Assembly: GCA_020026175.1 (NCBI GenBank)
Contig: JAHHQV010000069.1
Location: forward strand, 1-10,959
Direction: 5' to 3'
From: Phocaeicola sp.
GTDB taxonomy: Bacteria; Bacteroidota; Bacteroidia; Bacteroidales; Bacteroidaceae
Length of the DNA: 10,959 bases
A program made the position numbers and the translations under genes. Of this stretch, positions 1 to 6,511 are shown piece by piece. The notes under the pieces are model-generated. The model was not told the origin of the DNA. It saw only the letters and a program-made list of their open reading frames with translations, and ran no database searches. Position 1 is the first letter of the stretch; each line of letters opens with the position of its first letter.

Positions 1-99
1 ACCACCGAATTGTATCATATTTCACTAATTCTCAATAATTTGCGTGATTCATTTTCAGGGGTTAAACCTCCAATTTCAATGTTCCATATATAAAATGAG

Positions 100-247
100 A
101 GTTGAGATAATCTGCGGAAATTTTGATGAAGAAAACTTACTTAAACTTGGATTTGCAGGACATCAACCTGACTTGTCGAATTATTACACAAACAATGGAA
201 GCCTTTATATGACATCGCTGGTATTTATGGCCCTCGGTCTACCTGCA
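100..247 (+). pseudogene. 3' remnant of a DUF2264-type gene
   Basis: The + strand frame here reads a peptide ending NNGSLYMTSLVFMALGLPA, preceded by LLKLGFAGHQPDLSNYYT. From memory this resembles the conserved C-terminal part of DUF2264 proteins, found in polysaccharide-degrading Bacteroidetes, where a Y-x-(S/T)xGSxY segment leads to LGLP and then a HPFW-like stretch. After GLPA at about 247 the similarity stops and the frame runs over the 3' end of the convergent ATPase gene until a stop near 280. Going upstream, the same frame meets TAA at 35-37 and 26-28, so it is not the intact end of a gene entering from the left. I infer a decayed remnant that lost its final residues and most of its upstream part. 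The family assignment is by motif memory only. Nothing else is visible in bases 1-99. Confidence 0.5.
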
Positions 248-2179
248 CCTCAAGGCACGCATGGCATTAAATACAGCTAAGACAGTAACTCCTACATCGG
301 CAAATACAGCCATCCACATTGTTCCTATCCCTACTGTTGCAAGACTTAGAACCGCTACCTTTATCCCAATAGCCAAGCATACATTCTCGCGGGCTATACG
401 TATCGTACGATTGGAAATATTGATAGCCTTTACTATCTTAGACGGTTTATCATCCATCAACACTACATCGGCTGCTTCGATAGCAGCATCACTTCCAAGC
501 CCACCCATTGCTATTCCTACATCAGCAAACTTCAATACTGGTGCATCGTTTATACCGTCTCCTACAAATGCAAGGCTTTCTCCCGACTGCTGTTCCGCCA
601 GCAACTTTTCTATATGTCTTACCTTATCGCCAGGTAATAATCCGGCACTATAGGTATCTATACCTAGTTTTCCTGCCACATCTGAAGCAACTTCCTTACG
701 GTCGCCTGTAAGCATTACTGTATTCTTTATACCATGGCGTTTCAGTAAAGAAATCGTAATATAGCTATCTTCTTTTATATAATCATTGATAACTATATGT
801 CCTACGTATTTACCATCGACTGCTACATGAACAATTGTACCAATACAATGGCAATCATGCCAATCAACGCCTATATATTCCATCAGTTTATGATTGCCGG
901 CATATACCGTATAACCATCTACTTTGGCCTTTACACCATGACCAGACAATTCTTCAACTTCAGTTATAATGCTATCATCTATTTTTTCATCCGAAAAAGC
1001 CATACGAAAAGCTTTTCCTATAGGATGAACTGAGAAATATTCTACATGAGCTGCAAGATATAGCAGTTCTTTCTCATTGAAATCTTTAGGGTGAACGGCT
1101 TCTACAACAAATTCACCACGAGTAAGTGTTCCGGTCTTGTCGAAAACCATAGTTCTTACTTTTGACAAGACATCCATATAATTACTGCCTTTTATAAGTA
1201 TGCCTTCACGTGAAGCACAACCCAATCCTCCAAAAAATGTAAGTGGAACGCTTATGACCAATGCACACGGACAAGATACTACCAGAAATATCAAGGCACG
1301 GTGTAACCATATGGAAAAAGTTTCTATAAAACCCGCTGACGAAAACAATGGTGGCAAAAAAGCCAGCAATAATGCGCCAACTACTACTATAGGTGTATAT
1401 ACTCTGGCAAATCGTTTGATAAATGACTCACTTCTGGACTTACGTGTATCTGCTTTTTCTATAAGGCTTATAATTTTTGATACGGTACTTTCCTTAAAAC
1501 TACAGTTTACTACAACACGAATAACACCTGTAAGATTGATACAACCAGACATCACCTCATCACCAGTCTCTAAAAAACGAGGCATACTCTCTCCTGTCAG
1601 TGCCACTGTATTCAATGAAGACGAACCTTCAATTATCTTGCCATCCAATGGAACTTTCTCGCCAGGTCTTATTACTATAACCTCACCTATCATTACTTCA
1701 TCGGGAGATACTGCTACCGTTTCACCTCCACGCTCTACGTTAGCAGTATCAGGACGGATATCCATCAGATGAGAGATACTGTCACGGCTTTTGCCTTCTG
1801 CATATCCTTCAAAAAGTTCACCCACTTGGAAAAAGAGCATTACGAATACAGCTTCTGTAAATTCTGTTTCCGCATCAGGAAGAAAGCCTATGCAAAGGGC
1901 TCCGACTGTTGCCAAAGACATCAGAAAATGTTCATTGAACAAATCTCCTCTTATAATCCCTTCTAAAGCTTCTTTCAAGGTTCCGTATCCTACAAGTAAA
2001 TAAGGTATGAGATAAACAAAGAACAATTGTAATACTGTCATATCGTTGTTTCTTTCCAACATCACAGCTATTATAAGCAAAACAACTGTAATTGCTAAAA
2101 GAGTAATCTTCTTTCCTAAGTTCTCATGAGAATGATGGTGTATATGACCATGTTCGTGATGATTATGATTTTCTGCCAT
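239..2179 (-). CDS. zntA: Zinc/cadmium/lead-exporting P1B-type ATPase (ZntA/CadA-like)
   Basis: Inner-membrane ATPase predicted to export Zn2+, Cd2+ or Pb2+ at the cost of ATP. With the start at 2179 it has 646 residues and begins with a His-rich cytosolic tail (residues 4-18, ten His) instead of the usual CxxC ferredoxin-like metal-binding domain. Visible motifs: TGES 195-198 (actuator), CPC 303-305 (transmembrane metal site), DKTGT 347-351 (phosphorylated Asp347), HP 385-386 (nucleotide-binding domain), TGD 491-493, GDGINDAP 540-547. Near the C terminus Lys607 and Asp628 (FADVG) have the same 21-residue spacing as Lys693 and Asp714 of E. coli ZntA, which favours the Zn/Cd class over copper ATPases. 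An unusual DCHC cluster sits at 442-445. An upstream ATG at 2263 would add 28 residues read through the operator region and the promoter, so 2179 is preferred. It is divergent from a Fur-family regulator, which probably controls it. Confidence 0.92.
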   Translation of the reverse strand: MAENHNHHEHGHIHHHSHENLGKKITLLAITVVLLIIAVMLERNNDMTVLQLFFVYLIPYLLVGYGTLKEALEGIIRGDLFNEHFLMSLATVGALCIGFLPDAETEFTEAVFVMLFFQVGELFEGYAEGKSRDSISHLMDIRPDTANVERGGETVAVSPDEVMIGEVIVIRPGEKVPLDGKIIEGSSSLNTVALTGESMPRFLETGDEVMSGCINLTGVIRVVVNCSFKESTVSKIISLIEKADTRKSRSESFIKRFARVYTPIVVVGALLLAFLPPLFSSAGFIETFSIWLHRALIFLVVSCPCALVISVPLTFFGGLGCASREGILIKGSNYMDVLSKVRTMVFDKTGTLTRGEFVVEAVHPKDFNEKELLYLAAHVEYFSVHPIGKAFRMAFSDEKIDDSIITEVEELSGHGVKAKVDGYTVYAGNHKLMEYIGVDWHDCHCIGTIVHVAVDGKYVGHIVINDYIKEDSYITISLLKRHGIKNTVMLTGDRKEVASDVAGKLGIDTYSAGLLPGDKVRHIEKLLAEQQSGESLAFVGDGINDAPVLKFADVGIAMGGLGSDAAIEAADVVLMDDKPSKIVKAINISNRTIRIARENVCLAIGIKVAVLSLATVGIGTMWMAVFADVGVTVLAVFNAMRALRCR

Positions 2180-2206
2180 AGTTGTAACTTTTATTATTGT
2201 ATGATA

Positions 2207-2214
2207 CAAAGATA
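2207..2214 (-). promoter_or_regulatory. Probable -7 element of the ATPase promoter
   Basis: On the - strand this reads TATCTTTG, an exact match to the Bacteroidetes -7 consensus TAnnTTTG. It lies 27 bp before the preferred ATPase start. No TTTG is present 19-21 bp upstream, so the -33 element is poor; that region is occupied by the first palindrome. A weak -33 under a regulator site could mean either occlusion by a repressor or dependence on an activator. Confidence 0.6.
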
Positions 2215-2226
2215 TTACTAACATTT

Positions 2227-2241
2227 TACAACCGGGTTGCA
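2227..2241. promoter_or_regulatory. Palindromic operator 1, probable Fur/Zur-family site
   Basis: Read on the - strand: TGCAACCCGGTTGTA. The core CAACC-G-GGTTG is a perfect 5+1+5 palindrome (2229-2239, centre 2234). It shares 11 of 15 positions with the second palindrome 37 bp away, both fitting TGCAACCnnnTTGnA. It covers the expected -33 position of the ATPase promoter. Assignment to the neighbouring Fur-family protein is inferred from position and from the preference of that family for palindromic AT-flanked sites. Confidence 0.6.
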
Positions 2242-2261
2242 TACATGATAATAAGAAATAC

Positions 2262-2280
2262 AATGCAACCGAATTGCATT
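2262..2280. promoter_or_regulatory. Palindromic operator 2, probable Fur/Zur-family site
   Basis: AATGCAACCGAATTGCATT has perfect 7-bp arms (AATGCAA / TTGCATT) around a 5-bp centre at 2269-2273. Its centre at 2271 is 37 bp from the centre of operator 1, and 46 bp upstream of the -7 element of the regulator gene. It is close enough to either promoter to act on both. Confidence 0.6.
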
Positions 2281-2316
2281 ATAAAGTAAAAAGACTATTA
2301 CACAAGTATTTATTTG

Positions 2317-2324
2317 TATCTTTG
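2317..2324 (+). promoter_or_regulatory. Probable -7 element of the regulator promoter
   Basis: TATCTTTG on the + strand matches TAnnTTTG exactly and is identical to the -7 element of the divergent ATPase promoter. The -33 region (about 2294-2297) does not contain TTTG. The predicted transcript would have a leader of about 25 nt before the ATG at 2356. Confidence 0.6.
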
Positions 2325-2355
2325 CAAATAGAGCGAATATAAAACTTACATAATC

Positions 2356-2805
2356 ATGGGACATAATGATTTAACAAAATGCTTAGAACTTAAAGGAGTT
2401 AAACCCACTGCCAACAGAATACTGATATTAAAGGCTCTAAAAGAAACTGCACAGCCTTTGTCTTTGACAGATTTAGAAAATATTTTAGTTACTATTGACA
2501 AGTCCAGTATATTCCGTACCTTGACATCATTTCTAGAACATAACATAGTGCATACATTTGAAGACGGACGAGGTCTTTTGAACTATGAATTATGTACAAG
2601 CAAATCGGTATGCAACCATTCCGACTCACATATACATTTTTACTGTGAATCATGCAAAAAATCTTTCTGTATGAACAACATTCCATTCCCAGACTTTCAA
2701 TTACCAAAAGGATTCACCATGAACTCCGTTTCTTTTGTAATAAAAGGAATATGCCCTACATGTGAAAAGGGACATAATTCAAAAGAATTGAATACAAACA
2801 TATAG
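2356..2805 (+). CDS. Fur-family metal-responsive transcriptional regulator (Zur-like)
   Basis: A 149-residue DNA-binding repressor of the Fur superfamily, the usual length for the family. Residues 15-66 form the winged helix-turn-helix: KPTANR at 16-21, then the recognition region around SSIFRTL (50-56), which replaces the common ATVYRTL. The C-terminal dimerisation domain carries two CxxC pairs, C97-C100 and C133-C136, the structural zinc site of many Fur, Zur and PerR proteins. Other possible ligands for a sensing site are E78, C80, C86, H88, H92, H94 and C105. The Cys/His-rich sensor region and the divergent zinc/cadmium ATPase point to zinc sensing (Zur-like), but Fur or PerR cannot be excluded from sequence alone. 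It probably binds the two palindromes upstream and may regulate itself and the ATPase. Confidence 0.88.
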   Translation: MGHNDLTKCLELKGVKPTANRILILKALKETAQPLSLTDLENILVTIDKSSIFRTLTSFLEHNIVHTFEDGRGLLNYELCTSKSVCNHSDSHIHFYCESCKKSFCMNNIPFPDFQLPKGFTMNSVSFVIKGICPTCEKGHNSKELNTNI

Positions 2806-2810
2806 CAACA

Positions 2811-2874
2811 AAAAAATCCGATTCAAAGACTTCTCTTAAAATTCAAGAAAAATCTTTGAACCGGATTTTAATTT
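2811..2874. terminator. Long hairpin, probably bidirectional terminator
   Basis: The arms 2813-2829 and 2853-2869 pair over 17 bp with a single mismatch, around a 23-nt loop. On the + strand the stem ends in TTTTAATTT just after the regulator gene (8 nt from its stop to the stem); on the - strand it is followed by TTTTTTG, so it can also stop transcription coming from the fucosidase side. The large loop is longer than in most intrinsic terminators. The remaining interval 2875-2968 shows nothing else. Confidence 0.7.
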
Positions 2875-2968
2875 AGCAACAATTTTGTTTAAAAGGCTAC
2901 TTCCCAATAAAACATCATATTTACATCACATTTCGAATCAATAAATACGAAATCATATAAATCATCTA

Positions 2969-4315
2969 TCAATTGCTAGAAATGACCTGACCTTGTCCAC
3001 GATAAAGTTTAATAGGTCCATCCAACAATACTGCAATAACTGTTATCTGACTATCCAACACATGTTCAGGTATATCTATATACATATTGCCAGGCACTTC
3101 ACTCCAATAATTCTTGTTATGAATCTTATGAGGAAGCATAGTTCCATTACCTACAACCCATACTCTATTTACCTTGTTCACCAGACCCTTAACTTCTATA
3201 GCACCATTAGGTTTGTAAGGCAAATAAAGATATAATATATCTCCAGCCTTATTCAAGGTAGTATAACCCTGAAAATGTTCGTTAGGAATACCTGCTCTAG
3301 TTTCATAAATAGCTTCTTTATGTTTTTTGGTCCATCTTCCAAACTCTTTAAGAATAGCCACCTGTTCTTCAGGGATTGTACCATCTTCTTTTGGTCCTAT
3401 ATCAAGAAGAAGATTACCACCCATACTAAGGCAATCTACAAATGTTCTAAGAAGCATATGTGGAGTTTTATAATTCCTGTCAGAATGTTGGTAACCCCAA
3501 GAATCATTCATTGTCATACACAATTCCCAATATTTACTCTCAGGACGTACAATAGGAACTCCCTGTTCTGGTGTAGCATAATCGCCATATCCCTGGATTC
3601 TGGAATTAATAATCACATTAGGATTTGTAGAACGAAGAAGATTTACAATCCCTTTAGAATCCCATCTTTCTGCACTTTGCTCCCAGTCTCCATCAAACCA
3701 ATACAAAGCAGGTTTCCACGTTGTATTAAGTTCCTTCAACTGAGCGAAATTAAATTTCTTAAAAGATTCCCATCTGGCTGCATCATCCTTATATCTCACC
3801 TCTGTACGAGTCTTATTAGGATAATCAGGATAAGACCAATCAAGCAAAGAATAATACAGACCTAATTTCAAGCCATGTTTTCTAACTTCATCCACAAACG
3901 GCGAAATCAAATCTCTCTTAGCCGGCGTATTATTAACAACACTCAAATCCCCAGCCTCTGTATCCCACAATGCAACACCATCATGATGTTTGGTAGTGAT
4001 TACTGTATATTTTGCACCACTCTCCTTTATTAAGTCCACCCATTCTTTAGGATTATATTTTGATGCAGTAAATCCATCCAACTGTGACATATACTCGTCA
4101 TATGGCAGATACTTGTTGAAGAAAGACCAACTTTCGGATACTCCATTCACAGCATATATTCCCCAATGGATAAATATACCCAACTTTGCTTCAGAAAACC
4201 ACTCCATACGTTTTTCAAAAGCAGAATCATCCTTCAAACTATTTTTCGTCTGAGCAAACAAACTTGAACTCATGATGATGGCAATGACCCCAAATCCCAA
4301 TATTCTTTTTAGCAT
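2969..4315 (-). CDS. Secreted GH29 alpha-L-fucosidase
   Basis: A glycoside hydrolase that releases terminal alpha-L-fucose from glycans by a retaining mechanism. It has 448 residues with a signal peptide (about 1-21, cleavage after SSLFA), so it acts in the periplasm or outside the cell. The (beta/alpha)8 catalytic domain carries IHWG 49-52, KHHDG 109-113, GLYYS 152-156 and YWFDGDW 205-211, in which Asp208 fits the GH29 nucleophile. Glu250 in TPEQ, 42 residues further on, has the same spacing as nucleophile D224 and acid/base E266 of the Thermotoga maritima enzyme as I recall it, and is a candidate acid/base; Glu264 is an alternative. Residues from about 350 form the usual C-terminal beta domain, with no extra carbohydrate-binding module. 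No SusC/SusD, sulfatase or other glycosidase lies beside it. No clear promoter was found in 4316-4406. Confidence 0.93.
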   Translation of the reverse strand: MLKRILGFGVIAIIMSSSLFAQTKNSLKDDSAFEKRMEWFSEAKLGIFIHWGIYAVNGVSESWSFFNKYLPYDEYMSQLDGFTASKYNPKEWVDLIKESGAKYTVITTKHHDGVALWDTEAGDLSVVNNTPAKRDLISPFVDEVRKHGLKLGLYYSLLDWSYPDYPNKTRTEVRYKDDAARWESFKKFNFAQLKELNTTWKPALYWFDGDWEQSAERWDSKGIVNLLRSTNPNVIINSRIQGYGDYATPEQGVPIVRPESKYWELCMTMNDSWGYQHSDRNYKTPHMLLRTFVDCLSMGGNLLLDIGPKEDGTIPEEQVAILKEFGRWTKKHKEAIYETRAGIPNEHFQGYTTLNKAGDILYLYLPYKPNGAIEVKGLVNKVNRVWVVGNGTMLPHKIHNKNYWSEVPGNMYIDIPEHVLDSQITVIAVLLDGPIKLYRGQGQVISSN

Positions 4316-4406
4316 AACTAAAATGGTATTTAATTTATGATTAACTAATAAAACTATTATCTCTATTTACAATAAAACACAACTTCCCAAAACACTACAT
4401 TACAGG

Positions 4407-4440
4407 AAAAAAAAAGAGGAATGATCTCTCATTCCTCTTT
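4407..4440 (-). terminator. Intrinsic terminator of the tRNA-Leu unit
   Basis: On the - strand a perfect 12-bp stem (4440-4429 with 4424-4413, AAAGAGGAATGA and its complement) closes a four-base GAGA loop and is followed by an unbroken run of U from the A-tract at 4412-4407. The stem starts two positions after the discriminator base of the tRNA. It separates the tRNA transcript from the downstream fucosidase gene. Confidence 0.9.
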
Positions 4441-4441
4441 G

Positions 4442-4523
4442 TGCGCTTGATAGGACTCGAACCTACACGTCTCACGACACCAGATCCTAAGTCTGGCGCG
4501 GCTACCAATTACGCCACAAGCGC
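4442..4523 (-). tRNA. tRNA-Leu, anticodon UAG
   Basis: 82 nt folding as a class II tRNA: acceptor GCGCTTG pairs with CAAGCGC, discriminator A at 4442; D arm with GCG/CGC and an AATTGGTAG loop; anticodon stem CCAGA/TCTGG with loop CTTAGGA, giving anticodon TAG at 4489-4487; a long variable arm TGTCGTGAGACGTG, typical of tRNA-Leu; and a T arm with loop TTCGAGT. It reads CUA and probably other CUN leucine codons. The 3' CCA is not encoded and must be added afterwards. Confidence 0.96.
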
Positions 4524-4571
4524 AGGCTATCGTTTCGTCTTCAAACCATCGTTTGTTTCTCGATTGCGATG

Positions 4572-4602
4572 CAAAGGTACGCATTTTTTTGAAACCACCA
4601 AA
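4572..4602 (-). promoter_or_regulatory. Consensus Bacteroidetes promoter for tRNA-Leu
   Basis: On the - strand, -33 TTTG (4602-4599), a 19-bp spacer, and -7 TACCTTTG (4579-4572). All fixed positions match the Bacteroidetes housekeeping sigma-factor consensus TTTG-N19-TAnnTTTG. The predicted start is near 4565, leaving a leader of about 40 nt before the tRNA. The -33 element begins only 8 bp after the stop codon of the upstream peptidase gene. Confidence 0.88.
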
Positions 4603-4609
4603 ACATTTC

Positions 4610-5641
4610 TCATTTTTTTTTCAAAAAAGTGCAACTTTCTTCAATTATCGTATCTTTTCCTTTAATAATATCACTTTCCAACATGTCAATCTTAATATCA
4701 GGCTCTATACCAAACTCCAATTGATTCATATCAGAATCAAACATAGGCGAAGCAGAAAATCTAATAGACCACCCATTAGGTATTTCAGAAGAGAAAGGCA
4801 AACCTGAACCTCCACCTGTCTTATCACCTATAATGGTTACATTAGGTAGTTGCTTCATAATATTTACAAAGTCATTGGTAGAACTATAAGACCTTCTATT
4901 GGCAATGACCACTGCTTTCTTTTGCCATCTTATACCATTTGAAGGTTCAATGAACACTGATTCGGGTTTAGAAAAATCATTATGTCCCGGTCCCGACTTA
5001 TAAGACATATATCCTACAAGTTTCTTCTCATTAGTAAAACGTGAAGCAAGTTTATGAGCAGTAGTAAGATTTCCACCACCATTATTTCTCACATCTATAA
5101 TTATACCATCACAAAGTTCCAATGCCTTAAACATATAATCAAGATTCCCCTCACCTATACCATCCGAAAAGCTACTACAATAAATATACCCTATATTATT
5201 TTCAAGAATCTGATACACCAAACCGGAAGTTATCTTATAGTCCTTTCCCAGATAATTACCCTGTATGCTATCACTAAAATTTCTCGGATAAGCATCAAAC
5301 CACTCTCTATATTGAGATGTAGCTATTCCACTTCCAAGATTCACATGTCCGTCGCGTAGCTCATTTACCATATCCGACAGTACTTCAAAAAGATTGTACT
5401 GAGTCATATCCGGTGAAATTCGCTTTGAATACCTTTCGTGAACCTCATTCCAATCAAGTCCGTATTCACTTTTCTTATAATCCAAGAAACAATATTGCTC
5501 ATCGATTATCTTCCATAAAGATTCAAAATTAGCATAAGGATCATTCCCCGAAACATCTTCTCTAATACAAGACATAAAAGGAACCATAAAAATCACTGCA
5601 AATATTCTTATCAAGTATTTATTCAACATAAGCATAAACAT
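4610..5641 (-). CDS. S41-family serine peptidase, predicted lipoprotein
   Basis: A 343-residue member of the C-terminal-processing/tricorn-type S41 peptidases. The N terminus has a hydrophobic stretch ending in a lipobox-like VPFMSC with Cys25, so it is probably lipid-anchored in the envelope. Conserved elements: LRDGH 95-99, then GIIIDVRNNGGGN 179-191 (the S41 hallmark), NRRSYSSTND 248-257 carrying the likely nucleophile Ser253 (or Ser254), and GDKTGGGSG about 273-281. No clear PDZ domain is visible between the N-terminal helical region and the catalytic core, and it is shorter than CtpA-type proteases. Met1, Met3 and Met5 are all possible starts. It follows the DUF3316 gene by 17 bp and is probably the last gene of that operon. 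No strong terminator follows, so some transcripts may run on into the tRNA. The substrate is unknown. Confidence 0.87.
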   Translation of the reverse strand: MFMLMLNKYLIRIFAVIFMVPFMSCIREDVSGNDPYANFESLWKIIDEQYCFLDYKKSEYGLDWNEVHERYSKRISPDMTQYNLFEVLSDMVNELRDGHVNLGSGIATSQYREWFDAYPRNFSDSIQGNYLGKDYKITSGLVYQILENNIGYIYCSSFSDGIGEGNLDYMFKALELCDGIIIDVRNNGGGNLTTAHKLASRFTNEKKLVGYMSYKSGPGHNDFSKPESVFIEPSNGIRWQKKAVVIANRRSYSSTNDFVNIMKQLPNVTIIGDKTGGGSGLPFSSEIPNGWSIRFSASPMFDSDMNQLEFGIEPDIKIDMLESDIIKGKDTIIEESCTFLKKK

Positions 5642-5658
5642 TTAATGTCACTCTAAAT

Positions 5659-6507
5659 TCAGAAAGGATTAAAAGACTCGGATACCCTGTTCCTACTTTT
5701 TCCAGAAATCATATAGAAACTTCTAACAAAGCCTATCATAAAATTGTGTGAATACATATGGCTTTTCAGATTATTAAGCTTGAATTGCTGTATATCACAA
5801 AGATACCCTGTTCTTATTACAGATTTACCTACTGGGAAATCAAGCGTAAGTATCTGTCTGAAAGATGGAGCATTATGAAATGAAGTGAACAATACATTTC
5901 TACCACCATGTCCAAGAGAAAACAATTCATAATACGACTGTCCATACTCAGGAGAAAAGGCAATGCCCAAAACAGGAAGATTAATCTGATACCTTACAGT
6001 CATAGGACAATGCTTAATCCTGAATTTATATATGGCCATAGCTGAAGCGTCAAAACTGACATAAGCTTTAGCCTGTGCAGGATTATTGGAATTTCTGGTA
6101 TTATAGACAAATCCTGCATTCACATCCAGCATAGGTCCAAACAACAATTTCAAATCATTGTTCACTTTATATTGGTAATGCATTGCATAAGTCCAATTGA
6201 ACATACCAGCATAAGATTTTGCTGTTTTTGATACATTCTTTGTATATGCAAGATTCAATTGAACGACACTCTGGGTAGAAACCTTTCCATTCATAACACC
6301 TGTCATACGCATACGTTCATGCATAAACCTCAGTTCCAAGCCTTTATACTCCAATGGCGACAAATAAGTATCAAAAACATTCGAGAGGCCCGTACCCAAT
6401 AAAGTGGAACGCATTACATATTTATCGCCATTCACATTCTGAGCAAATATCCTGCTGCCACAAAGCAGCAGAATAGCCATTGTTATAATTATTTTTATCC
6501 TGTTCAT
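5659..6507 (-). CDS. DUF3316-like secreted envelope protein
   Basis: 282 residues with a clear signal peptide (about 1-22, ending SRIFA before Q23). The mature protein is rich in alternating aromatic and polar residues in short stretches separated by turns, such as KLLFGPMLDVNAGFVY and the C-terminal HNFMIGFVRSFYMISG, consistent with an outer-membrane or periplasmic beta structure. It resembles the Bacteroidetes family DUF3316, including the YGQSYYELF segment; this is by recall and not by a search. The biochemical function is unknown. It starts only 4 nt after the topoisomerase IV gene ends and is followed after 17 bp by the S41 peptidase, so it almost certainly shares their transcript. Confidence 0.72.
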   Translation of the reverse strand: MNRIKIIITMAILLLCGSRIFAQNVNGDKYVMRSTLLGTGLSNVFDTYLSPLEYKGLELRFMHERMRMTGVMNGKVSTQSVVQLNLAYTKNVSKTAKSYAGMFNWTYAMHYQYKVNNDLKLLFGPMLDVNAGFVYNTRNSNNPAQAKAYVSFDASAMAIYKFRIKHCPMTVRYQINLPVLGIAFSPEYGQSYYELFSLGHGGRNVLFTSFHNAPSFRQILTLDFPVGKSVIRTGYLCDIQQFKLNNLKSHMYSHNFMIGFVRSFYMISGKSRNRVSESFNPF

Positions 6508-6511
6508 AAAA

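Noticed and set aside
1200..1772. 190-codon open frame on the + strand opposite the ATPase
   Set aside because: The opposite strand encodes the intact CPC and TGES motifs; this frame shows no domain.
2180..2263. N-terminal extension of the ATPase to the ATG at 2263
   Set aside because: The added 28 residues are read from operator 1, part of operator 2 and the -7 element, and are unlike the family; the His-rich start at 2179 is better.
2930..2956. Small inverted repeat ATTTCG / CGAAAT downstream of the fucosidase
   Set aside because: Only 6 bp arms with a 12-nt AT-rich gap and no U-tract; not distinguishable from chance.
3275..3865. 196-codon open frame on the + strand opposite the fucosidase
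   Set aside because: It is antisense to conserved catalytic motifs, with no promoter or family resemblance; treated as a shadow.
4343..4380. Candidate fucosidase promoter with TAGTTTTA
   Set aside because: It misses the final G of the -7 consensus and has no -33 TTG at a plausible distance.
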